This document shows positions 56,130 to 64,000 of a stretch of 64,000 nt of DNA, piece by piece (position 1 is the stretch's first letter; every line of letters begins with the position of its first letter). Position numbers and translations under genes: made by a program. The stretch lies in NCBI GenBank assembly GCA_943787265.1, contig CALSLT010000003.1:1-64000 (forward strand), written 5' to 3'. The DNA is from an uncultured Planctomycetaceae bacterium (GTDB taxonomy: Bacteria; Planctomycetota; Planctomycetia; Planctomycetales; Planctomycetaceae). Below the pieces are notes generated by a model. The model had not been told where the DNA came from and made no database searches. It saw only the letters and a list, made by a program, of their open reading frames with translations.

Positions 56130-58820
56130 CTACTTTGAATGAAAGAGTTCACTGCTGACGACGGCGCGGATGAGCGTCCGTATCCGGTAGTCGTCGTGTC
56201 GAACAGATTCGGTGATGGTTTCAACTGTCTCGCGATCGGTGTAGCCGACCGGCCGAGTGAGTGCGTACGTCAGCATCTTTACGACGAGGTTGCGCGTGAA
56301 CTGGTCTCTCCGCTTCAGCAGTCCCGCCTTGAACTCGTCGAGCGAAGCAAACGCATCGCCTTCCGGAAACTTACCGCTGACATCTATCGTCGGTGCGTTC
56401 CTGGAGCGGAACCCTTCGCCATTTGCCCGAGTACGCCACTGCCCGATCGCATCGTAGTTCTCAAGAGCGATGCCGAACGGGTCGAGTTTCGCGTGACACG
56501 AGGCACACGTGGGCTCGTTGCGGTGGCGGTCGAGTCGCTCACGCACGGTCAACTTCTGCCCAGCCGTGTTGGGTTGGATTTCGCCGGCATTGGGGGGTGG
56601 GTTGCCTGGCGGATCGCCAAACAGTTCTGTCTTTACCCAAGCCGCTCGCCGCACGGGCAACGTGCGCGTCCCGTCCGAAAGCAGCGTCATGAGCCCCGCC
56701 ATCCCGAGCACGCCCCCGCGATGATGAGCCGGTTCGACGGTCACACGACGAATGTCCGGCCCTTCGACGCCTTCGATCCCGTAATGCCGCGCGAGCCGCT
56801 CGTTAATCATCACAAAGTCGCTGTCGAGGAAATTCGAGACGGAAAGGTTATTAGTGACAACCTCACGGAAGAAGGCGTAGGTTTCAAGACGGGATGACTC
56901 TTCAAGTTCCGCGTCGTAGTTTCGGTATTCGGCAGCCGGCATGGTGTTGCCGAACTCGCGAACGTGAAGCCACTGGCCGGCGAACCCCTCGACAAACGCC
57001 GCTGCCTTCGAATCATCGAGCATGCGATCGACCTGCTTCAGGAGAGTCTGCCGATCATGAAGCTGCTCGCCCTCGGCGAGGTTGAATAACGTCTCGTCCG
57101 GCATGCTCGACCACAGAAAGTAGCTCAGTCGAGAAGCGAGTTCGTAGTCGCTGAGCTGGCGTGGCGTCGTCCCAGCCGCTGGCTCCTGAATAAAGAGGAA
57201 TCCGGGCGAACAGAGTACGCGAGCCAATCCCAGTCTGACCGCGTCGTGAAGCTCGGTTCCGGTCCGCCGGGCCTGCTCGACGAGTGTGACCACGCCATCG
57301 ATCTCCGCTGGACTCACCGGACGGCGATAGGCCCGACGAAGAAGTCGAGTGAAGACCTCTCGCACGTATTCGGCACCTTCGTTTTCGTACCGGGCTGCCT
57401 CGTCGTCGGCTTTCTCGCCTTCACCGAAGAAGATCGTCTTGTGGCTTCTGGGAGGCCACTCTTTCGCCACCGGCCCGCTGATTTCGAACCAGTCAACGAA
57501 CATTGTCGGCGGTTTTCTGGAGTCGTGCTTCGGATTGAAGTGCCGCATCGGCCCTTTCCACTTACTCGCCTCCACAACAATTGCATCCAGCTCGGCCCGT
57601 GCGGCATCAACCTCGGCCTTCGACGCCCCTGATGTCGTGGCGTCGCGCAACTTGCCCTGAGCGGCCCGCACCTCGCGATACCACCGGTTGTTTTCCGGCG
57701 TCGTCACGATGAGATCGACGATATCATTAAACGCGAATGCCACATTGCGTTTCAGACCGTCCGGGCCACTGCGTAGAAACACGACGGTCTCATGGACCCG
57801 CGGCTCGTCGAGTGGTGCCGTTATCGGAATCTCGACCTCGGCGCGGACAGGCGTGTTGGCGCCGTACACGGCTCGTACTCGCATCGTTTCGGCGCGTGCC
57901 CCGGGACTAGCACCAGCGTGAATTCGGATTCGGTAGTAACCGTCCTGAACAACAACGGTCCCGCAATCGGCGCTTCCCATCCGGCCCCATGAGTCCTTCG
58001 TTGGGCGATTCCCATAACCGTGAACAAACTTCACGCCCCCGTCAATGATCTCAAAACCGCTCGGGCCGGGATCGACCAGCGTGTCCGCAAACCGGCTCTT
58101 CGTCCCTTTCTTTTTGGGACGCACGCGCGGATTTGTCTCCGCTTCAGAACGTGTGGTCAGAACGGATGGTTCGCCATCAACGATCGCCCGCTCGGCGATG
58201 CGCTCAGCCACCGCGAGTGTCCGTTCAACCTGCGTCTGATCAAAGAACAGGGCCACTCCCAGACGGTCGAACCCTTCCGCCTTCCCATCGCCCGGCAGCT
58301 CCTCGACAAGCGGTGCAAGCACTTCGGGATCCATGTGAAACAAATCGCGAACGCTGTTCGTAAACTCGATCCGGTTCAGACGCCGCATGGGAATCCGGCC
58401 GCCAGCATTCCTGGCGGCCCGCTCCGCGTCACGCAGTCCCGAGTTAATCCAACTGACGACAGGCTCAAACTCATCCGGTGTGGGTCGAGGTTCATCCTCA
58501 GGCGGCATCGTCCCGAGGTTGATCATGTCCACGACTTCCTTCCACCGCTCTGCCACATTGGGAGCATTGAAGTCAGTCGTAAGCTGATCAAGACGGAGAC
58601 CGGCATTCGCACGCTTCGCCCCGTGACAGCGAAGACAGTGATCTTTGAGAAACGGCTGAACGTGCTCAACAAATCTGCGTTGTCCGACGTCCCGATTCCG
58701 AGACTCCTGCCCCCAAGCAGTCGTGCACGGAAACAGCCCCACAGCGAAAAGGCACAACAGCAGTCCCTGCCGCGGCCCCAATTCACGTTTCGAACAAACA
58801 TTCAAGTAACAACGTCGCAC
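56130..58820 (-). CDS. DUF1587/1592/1588/1585 protein with c-type heme site
   Basis: An 896-residue exported protein. After the signal (GLLLCLFAVGLFPCTTAWG) comes a cytochrome-like segment with CLRCH, a covalent heme motif. Next is DUF1587 (PMRRLNRIEFTNSVRDLFHM), a carbohydrate-binding-like beta region, DUF1595 (FTRLLRRAYRRPVSPAEIDG), DUF1592 (LSDYELASRLSYFLWSSMPD), DUF1588 (RRAAWVKTELFGDPPGNPPP, then PTCASCHAKLDPFGIALENY) and DUF1585 at the end (LTYALTRPVGYTD). All parts are present and in the usual order. It forms a two-gene operon with the DUF1552 gene. The biochemical role is not known; redox-linked polymer degradation has been proposed on family grounds. Confidence 0.94.
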   Translation of the reverse strand: MRRCYLNVCSKRELGPRQGLLLCLFAVGLFPCTTAWGQESRNRDVGQRRFVEHVQPFLKDHCLRCHGAKRANAGLRLDQLTTDFNAPNVAERWKEVVDMINLGTMPPEDEPRPTPDEFEPVVSWINSGLRDAERAARNAGGRIPMRRLNRIEFTNSVRDLFHMDPEVLAPLVEELPGDGKAEGFDRLGVALFFDQTQVERTLAVAERIAERAIVDGEPSVLTTRSEAETNPRVRPKKKGTKSRFADTLVDPGPSGFEIIDGGVKFVHGYGNRPTKDSWGRMGSADCGTVVVQDGYYRIRIHAGASPGARAETMRVRAVYGANTPVRAEVEIPITAPLDEPRVHETVVFLRSGPDGLKRNVAFAFNDIVDLIVTTPENNRWYREVRAAQGKLRDATTSGASKAEVDAARAELDAIVVEASKWKGPMRHFNPKHDSRKPPTMFVDWFEISGPVAKEWPPRSHKTIFFGEGEKADDEAARYENEGAEYVREVFTRLLRRAYRRPVSPAEIDGVVTLVEQARRTGTELHDAVRLGLARVLCSPGFLFIQEPAAGTTPRQLSDYELASRLSYFLWSSMPDETLFNLAEGEQLHDRQTLLKQVDRMLDDSKAAAFVEGFAGQWLHVREFGNTMPAAEYRNYDAELEESSRLETYAFFREVVTNNLSVSNFLDSDFVMINERLARHYGIEGVEGPDIRRVTVEPAHHRGGVLGMAGLMTLLSDGTRTLPVRRAAWVKTELFGDPPGNPPPNAGEIQPNTAGQKLTVRERLDRHRNEPTCASCHAKLDPFGIALENYDAIGQWRTRANGEGFRSRNAPTIDVSGKFPEGDAFASLDEFKAGLLKRRDQFTRNLVVKMLTYALTRPVGYTDRETVETITESVRHDDYRIRTLIRAVVSSELFHSK

Positions 58821-58933
58821 GGCTGATTCATCTCCAGGTAGGGCTCACATTTCCAGAAGAAACGTAACGAAGTCACTCGACAATCGCAGCTGCACACTTT
58901 GACGCCAATCGCCCAAGCACGATTCCATCGTTG

Positions 58934-59252
58934 TCAGTCCCCGCCGTCTGGCAGGAATCTGTGTCGCCGGACAAACGCTTCAACATCCTGCGTACTCTTT
59001 TTTTCGAATACGGGCAGCGTCATAAAACTGTGTCCGCCGCCTTTGTAGACCTTCAATTCGAAGTGCTTGCCTGCTTCTTTGGCCTTGTCCACGAATGCGT
59101 CTTGATACTGAGCCAGACAGTCAAGGTCGCCGAACAGGATCAGAGTCGGCGGCAAAGGTTCCTTCGGTAGAATCCGCGATGCTGACATCTTCAACGCATC
59201 TTCAACAGGATGCAGTAGCTGCGAGTCTCGGGCGTTGAACAGCTCAAGACCT
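58934..59252 (-). pseudogene. Alpha/beta hydrolase C-terminal remnant
   Basis: A continuous frame reads QKGLELFNARDSQLLHPVED, then LPPTLILFGDLDCLAQYQDA and LKVYKGGGHSFMT before a normal stop. This is the end of a BD-FAE/esterase-type hydrolase with the acid (GDLD) and His (GGGHSF) of the triad. The nucleophile part is missing: upstream the sequence turns directly into a transposase remnant. Not functional. Confidence 0.75.
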
Positions 59253-59478
59253 TTCTGGAATCGAGCGACCTCTTCGAGTCGTTTTCGTCCGAACCCCTGC
59301 CCTTAACCGTGAGACAGCGGCGATGGTCATCATTCTGCAGGATGCGTTTCTTACTGCACTTCTCCTTGGGTACCTGATTCTCCGTCCGCAAGTTGTCGAT
59401 GACTTTCTGCTGCTGGCGATTCATCCAGCCGACAGGGATTATGAAGAAGAGCTGCCAAGGGTGCAAAATAAATCCCAT
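59253..59478 (-). pseudogene. Integrase-core transposase N-terminal remnant
   Basis: The minus strand from 59478 reads MGFILHPWQLFFIIPVGWMN, then RQQQKVIDNLRTENQVPKEK and LTVKGRG. Continuing as GQGFGRKRLEEVARF needs one frame change near 59295. This is the characteristic opening of a transposase with an rve core found in many planctomycetes. The catalytic part is absent; the sequence is joined to the hydrolase tail. Confidence 0.65.
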
Positions 59479-59645
59479 GATCGGCCTGATGAGGCGGCGA
59501 AAGCTCCCACCATGCATCTTGATTTGCCGCTCGTCAATTCTGCTGTCGGCCAAGAATTCATTTGAGTTAACTCGTTGGCGACGCTCCGGCAGTGTGTTAA
59601 GCGTCAGAATTGTATTTTGCCCCAACGGTCTATCTGATCCTTGAC

Positions 59646-59885
59646 CTAATGGCCTGAGTGACCCCGAAGAACAAATATTGTTCCGTTGCCGTTGGCTGTA
59701 AGCAGGTATCGACCGTCGGGAGTGAATTCCAGATCTGAGATTTGACCTCCGGGTGGGCCGATGAAGACGGTCCTCAGAAGATCGCCATCTGGCGTCCAGA
59801 AATGCAGCAGTCCTGTGTTTGCCGCACCGACCAGACGAATCTTGTTTGGCCTGCTGCTCAATGAACCAGGCCTCACGAACAGCAT
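59646..59885 (-). pseudogene. WD40-repeat protein C-terminal remnant
   Basis: Reads NKIRLVGAANTGLLHFWTPD, then ISDLEFTPDGRYLLTANGNG and TIFVLRGHSGH with a stop. This is the last one and a half WD40 blades of a planctomycete WD40 protein. No start, signal or upstream blades are found, so the rest is lost. Confidence 0.7.
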
Positions 59886-60087
59886 CCCTTTGGAGTAGTG
59901 ACGGATACCCGTGAAAGGAGCGGTGCATCTGGATAGACTAATGGGCCCCACCGAGGCACGCTATATCACGCGTCCCGCTGACTCACCGTTAACTCTCCCC
60001 CAGGATTCAGCCGTGTTGTCGTCTTCACTGTCCAGCCGTCGCACGCATGGAGTTTTGGTTGCAGCCGCTTTCAGGTTGTCGACGCCG

Positions 60088-62574
60088 ATGCCCGTTGTGG
60101 GCCTGGAAAACGCAATCAGCCGTGGACTGCGCATGTTGTTCGTCGCGGGATTGCTGTCGTGGGGGCTGGGGCCGATGTCGCACGAGCTGTGCCTCGGAGC
60201 TGAGCCGGACACTGCTGGCATCGAGTTCTTCGAGAATCACATCCGCCCTGTCCTCGTCCAGCACTGCTACGAATGTCACGCCGCCGGGGCGGACTCGACT
60301 AAGGGCGGGCTTAGAGTTGATCATCAGACTTCACTGCTCCGCGGTGGTGAAAGCGGCGCAGCCGTCGTGCCTGGCGACATTAAAAACAGTCTGCTGATCA
60401 GCGCAATGAAGCAGCAGGATTTCGAAATGCCGCCGGAAGGGAAACTGCCCGATGAAACGATCCGGCGTTTCGAACAATGGGTGCGGATGGGAGCTCCGAT
60501 GCCAAAGTCCGCACCCGACGTCGACGAATCGAAAAAGTCTGCAGAACACCACTGGGCATTCAAGTCAGCTCAACGCAAGCCACTTCCAGAAGTACAGGAC
60601 TCAGCATGGCCGCGTAGCGAAGTCGATCACTTTGTGCTCACGCGGCTTGAACGCGAAGGACTCACGGTCAACGGCGACGTCGATCGACGCACGCTGATTC
60701 GCCGAGCCTGTTTCGACCTCTGGGGAATTCCGCCGACTCAGGAACAGGTTGCTGAGTTCCTTCAGGACGACTCACCCCAGGCGTTCGAGTCACTGGTCGA
60801 CCGACTGCTGGAATCGCCGAACTTTGGTCAGCGGTGGGGGCGTCACTGGCTGGACGTCGCCCGCTACGCCGAATCCACTGGCCACGAACGCAACTTCCTT
60901 CATCCGCACGCCTGGCGATATCGCGACTACGTCATTAAGTCGTTCAATAAAGACAAGGCGTATGACCGGTTCATCACGGAACAGCTCGCCGGCGATCAGC
61001 TTGCTGCCGAAAACGATGCCGAAAACGATGCCGAGCGCGACGAAGCGTTGACCGCCACGGGCTTCCTGGCTCTCGGTCCGAAGAATTTGCTTGGCAACAA
61101 GGCGGTGTTTCCGCACGACATGGCAGACGATCAGATCAACGTCACCATGCGGGCCATTTCGGGGCTGACTGTCAGTTGCGCCCGTTGTCACGATCACAAG
61201 TTCGATCCGATTTCTACTAAAGAGTATTACGGGCTGGCGGGCATCTTTCTCAGCACAGAAACGCTGTACGGCACGAAGCCGGGTACAGGTGGCGGCAACA
61301 ATGCTCATCCGTCCGATTTGATTCCGATCGGCCCTGATGCCGAAACGCGACATGCCGTGATGAAGAAGCACGACGAAAAGGTCGCCGCTGCAACGAAAGA
61401 GTACGCAAAGGTTTTTGGCGCCTTGAAGAAACTGCTCAGTCAACCGAAGAAAAAGCAGGAGCAACTCGTTTCCGAGATTGCAGTCGCGAGGTCTCGCACC
61501 AGCAAACGTCGTAAAGAACTGGATGACCTGAAAAACAACGCTCCGGAGTCTCCGATTTACGTGATGGGTGTCCGCGATGCTGAGAAGATCCGGGACACTC
61601 AGGTTCGTGTTAGTGGTATTCGCCCAGGAGACGTCGTTCCTCGCCGGGTCCTGGAGTGCTGCACAACCGGCAACGCTCCCGCGATCCCCCGAAAAGCCAG
61701 TGGTCGTCTGGAGCTAGCTCAGTGGCTGGTCAATGCCAACCATCCACTGACAGCACGCGTGATGGTCAATCGAATCTGGCATCACCTGTTTGGCCGCGGC
61801 CTGGTATCGACGGTCGACAACTTTGGAATCAATGGTCGACTGCCCAGCCACCCAGAATTGCTCGACTGGCTGGCAATTCGCTTTCAGGATGATGGCTGGT
61901 CAGTGAAGAAGACAATCCGGCGACTCATGCTCAGTCGGGTTTATCAATTGAGTTCAGCTCACAACGAAAAGAATCTCGTCGTTGATCCGGACAACATCCT
62001 GCTGTGGCGTCGGTCCCCGCGCCGGCTGGATGCCGAAGCGATCCGGGACACGATGCTGATGATCGCGAGCCGCTTGGAATTTTCGCCACCGGTCGACGGT
62101 TCCGTGGTTGCTGAACTGGGGGACGGCTGCATCGTTCGTCAGATTAATCCCGACGGGCTACTGACAGACACCGGTTGCCGCAGCGTTTATCTTCCTGCAG
62201 TGCGTTTCTTTGAACCGGAACTGCTGCAGGTATTTGACGGTGCTTCGGCGAGTCTGGTTGTCGGCAGTCGATCCACAACAAACGTGCCCGCTCAGGCTTT
62301 GTTTCTTCTGAACGACGATTTCGTGATTGACCAATCCAAAGCTGCCGCGGACCGAATTCTGCAGGAGCCGAATCTTGACCAGACCGCGCGAATCGAACTC
62401 GCGTGGCAATGTACGTTTGGCCGGAAACCTACAGAATCAGAAACAGATCGAGCGAACGAGTACCTGAGGCAAAGTCTGGGGAAGTCGACGGACGATAAAG
62501 TCTCATCGAAACTGATCTGGGCAGGGATGTTCCAGGCGTTGTTCGCAAGTGCCGAGTTCCGCCACAGTTATTAG
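60088..62574 (+). CDS. DUF1549/DUF1553 protein with PSCyt1 heme site
   Basis: About 828 residues, exported (signal in LRMLFVAGLLSWGLGPM). PSCyt1 segment: FENHIRPVLVQHCYECHAAG, with CxxCH. DUF1549 (PSCyt2) follows: VDHFVLTRLEREGLTVNGDV, RWGRHWLDVARYAESTGHE and a second CxxCH in VSCARCHDHKFDPI. A coiled-coil segment (about 460-520, EKVAAATKEYAKVFGALKKL) leads to DUF1553 (PSD1): LELAQWLVNANHPLTARVMV, FGINGRLPSHPELLDWLA and RRLDAEAIRDTM. The start is uncertain: ATG 60088 and ATG 60133 both fit the signal, while the frame opens at 59911. The DUF1501 partner follows 2 bases after the stop. Confidence 0.94.
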   Translation: MPVVGLENAISRGLRMLFVAGLLSWGLGPMSHELCLGAEPDTAGIEFFENHIRPVLVQHCYECHAAGADSTKGGLRVDHQTSLLRGGESGAAVVPGDIKNSLLISAMKQQDFEMPPEGKLPDETIRRFEQWVRMGAPMPKSAPDVDESKKSAEHHWAFKSAQRKPLPEVQDSAWPRSEVDHFVLTRLEREGLTVNGDVDRRTLIRRACFDLWGIPPTQEQVAEFLQDDSPQAFESLVDRLLESPNFGQRWGRHWLDVARYAESTGHERNFLHPHAWRYRDYVIKSFNKDKAYDRFITEQLAGDQLAAENDAENDAERDEALTATGFLALGPKNLLGNKAVFPHDMADDQINVTMRAISGLTVSCARCHDHKFDPISTKEYYGLAGIFLSTETLYGTKPGTGGGNNAHPSDLIPIGPDAETRHAVMKKHDEKVAAATKEYAKVFGALKKLLSQPKKKQEQLVSEIAVARSRTSKRRKELDDLKNNAPESPIYVMGVRDAEKIRDTQVRVSGIRPGDVVPRRVLECCTTGNAPAIPRKASGRLELAQWLVNANHPLTARVMVNRIWHHLFGRGLVSTVDNFGINGRLPSHPELLDWLAIRFQDDGWSVKKTIRRLMLSRVYQLSSAHNEKNLVVDPDNILLWRRSPRRLDAEAIRDTMLMIASRLEFSPPVDGSVVAELGDGCIVRQINPDGLLTDTGCRSVYLPAVRFFEPELLQVFDGASASLVVGSRSTTNVPAQALFLLNDDFVIDQSKAAADRILQEPNLDQTARIELAWQCTFGRKPTESETDRANEYLRQSLGKSTDDKVSSKLIWAGMFQALFASAEFRHSY

Positions 62575-62576
62575 CA

Positions 62577-63995
62577 ATGTTGTTTAACGGCAAGCCGATT
62601 AGAACCATGCAAAACTCACCTGGAACCATGCAAGAATCACCGCTTTCCCGTCGTCATCTTCTGAAATCGTCAGCCTGCGGATTCGGCTATCTCGCCTTTG
62701 CGGGACTCACGTCAGAATCTCGCGCCGATTACACCGATCCGCTGGCGCCGCAGACGCCCCATTTCGTACCGCGAGCGAAACGCGTAATCATGCTGTTCAT
62801 GGATGGCGGTCCATCTCATATGGACCTGTTCGATTACAAACCTCAGTTAAACAAAGACCACGGCAAAAAGGGCAGGAAGAAGGCGACGCTCTACGGCACT
62901 CCCTGGAGGTTTCAGCAACACGGCGAAAGTGGCCAGTGGGCTTCGGAACTGCTGCCTCAACTTGTTGAACAACACATTGATGACATGTGCATCGTGAAGA
63001 GCATGCACGCGGACAGTTCATCGCATCCGTTCGCCGTTCCGTTTTTTCATACGGGAAGCTTTCAGTTCACGCGACCGTCGGTTGGTTCGTGGATGCTGTA
63101 CGGGCTAGGGAGTGAGAACGCGAGTCTTCCCGGATTCGTGACGATCAACCCTTCAAAGGACCTCGGCGGACCGCAGAATTTCGGCAGCGCGTTTCTGCCT
63201 CAGTGTTACCAGGGCACACGCATCGGCTGGATGGGCCAGTCCGTGCGAAATGCCGAAATTGCGAACCTGAACAGCGACTTTCTTGCGGCCGGCCAGCGTC
63301 GCGAGCAAATGAACCTGCTTCAGTCTCTCAACCGCGAATTGCTGCAGCGACGCGAAGTCGATCCGCAGGTCGAAGGTGTCATTAATTCGCTGGAACTGGG
63401 ACGTCGCATGCAGGACGTCGCGCCGTCCGTTCTCGATCTTTCACGCGAATCGAAACAGACCTTGGACATGTACGGCGTCGAGGGTAAGGACACCGACAAC
63501 TTCGGGCGCATGTGCTTGATGGCCCGTCGCTTCTCAGAAGCCGGAGTGCGATTCGTTCAACTGACGCACACCAATTGGGACCAACATCGGCAGCTAACAC
63601 CCACGCTCGCAAAGAATAGCCGCGAAACAGATCAGCCGATCGCAGCTCTGTTGACTGACCTGAAGCAGCGAGGACTCTTTGAGGACACGTTGGTTATCTG
63701 GAGCGGCGAATTCGGACGCCAGCCGGAAATCGAAAGCGGAGACGGTCGCAGCCACAATGCCGATGGCTTCACTTTGTGGATGGCCGGTGGCGGCGTGAAA
63801 CGCGGATTCTCGTACGGAGCCACGGATGAATACGGCTACAAAGCCGTCGAAAATAAAGTGCACCTGCACGACCTGCATGCAACGGTTCTACACCTGCTTG
63901 GTCTGGATCACAAACGGTTGACGTATCGCTATTCCGGTCGAGACTTCAGACTGACCGACGTGCACGGCCGTGTCATCAGCGATCTAATTGCTTAG
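62577..63995 (+). CDS. DUF1501 domain protein, Tat-exported
   Basis: A 472-residue partner of the DUF1549/DUF1553 protein; this pairing is conserved through planctomycetes. The twin-arginine signal (SPLSRRHLLKSSACGFGYLA) sits some 20 residues from the first ATG; internal ATGs at 62607 and 62628 are alternative starts. The sulfatase/phosphatase-like core is RVIMLFMDGGPSHMDLFDYK, MCIVKSMHADSSSHPFAV, RFVQLTHTNWDQHRQLTPTL, LVIWSGEFGRQPEIESGDGR and SHNADGFTLWMAGGG. Most metal-binding-type Asp and His residues of the fold are retained. It ends DLHATVLHLLGLDHKRLTYR, as usual. The enzymatic activity is unproven for the family. Confidence 0.95.
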   Translation: MLFNGKPIRTMQNSPGTMQESPLSRRHLLKSSACGFGYLAFAGLTSESRADYTDPLAPQTPHFVPRAKRVIMLFMDGGPSHMDLFDYKPQLNKDHGKKGRKKATLYGTPWRFQQHGESGQWASELLPQLVEQHIDDMCIVKSMHADSSSHPFAVPFFHTGSFQFTRPSVGSWMLYGLGSENASLPGFVTINPSKDLGGPQNFGSAFLPQCYQGTRIGWMGQSVRNAEIANLNSDFLAAGQRREQMNLLQSLNRELLQRREVDPQVEGVINSLELGRRMQDVAPSVLDLSRESKQTLDMYGVEGKDTDNFGRMCLMARRFSEAGVRFVQLTHTNWDQHRQLTPTLAKNSRETDQPIAALLTDLKQRGLFEDTLVIWSGEFGRQPEIESGDGRSHNADGFTLWMAGGGVKRGFSYGATDEYGYKAVENKVHLHDLHATVLHLLGLDHKRLTYRYSGRDFRLTDVHGRVISDLIA

Positions 63996-64000
63996 CTTCA

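Overview
The window looks like a chromosomal segment of a planctomycete. The evidence is the protein families it carries: a DUF1559 pseudopilin-like protein, a DUF1549/DUF1553 + DUF1501 pair, a DUF1592-group + DUF1552 pair, a Cys-type sulfatase, a serine/threonine kinase encoded back-to-back with an ECF sigma factor, a giant LEPR-XLL surface protein, and a planctomycete-type tyrosine recombinase remnant. Genus cannot be fixed from sequence alone.

Layout. 1-2981: the 3' end of a giant surface protein made of 418-residue tandem repeats; the first two copies are broken by single-base insertions. 3263-4497: a decayed IS630 element with intact ends. 4528-10100: a DUF1559 protein, then a secreted vWA protein followed by a histidine kinase/response regulator pair. 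10151-15900 (minus): thioredoxin-fold protein, asparagine synthase and N-acyl-D-amino-acid deacylase, the first two each with one extra base in a G/C run. 16307-22232: a small secretin-like-motif protein, tRNA-Gln with an integrase remnant at its 3' end, an outer-membrane-like protein and a kinase-TPR protein. 22347-25273: an IS5/IS427 element inserted in a small gene, tRNA-Arg, and an IS3 element. 25311-26941: a two-gene cassette of a winged-helix-like protein and a DnaX-like AAA+ ATPase. 27379-38310: the most striking locus, an ECF sigma factor overlapping a kinase that also carries FG-GAP-like repeats and a formylglycine-generating-enzyme-like domain, divergent from a giant LEPR-XLL/FG-GAP/LamG/RTX protein with the same FG-GAP-like repeat type. 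38837-50897: secreted hydrolases (PhoD, GDPD-esterase fusion, beta-lactamase-like, CehA/McbA-like, sulfatase). 50974-63995: a toroid/LVIVD protein and two planctomycete cytochrome/DUF gene pairs separated by a small gene graveyard.

How genes may work together (inference): the sigma factor, kinase and giant protein probably form one envelope-sensing or surface-display module; the vWA gene and two-component system are a second candidate regulatory unit; PhoD and GDPD are divergent phosphodiesterases suited to phosphate scavenging. The insertion-only pattern of frameshifts in several otherwise sound genes suggests consensus errors in the assembly as well as real pseudogenes.
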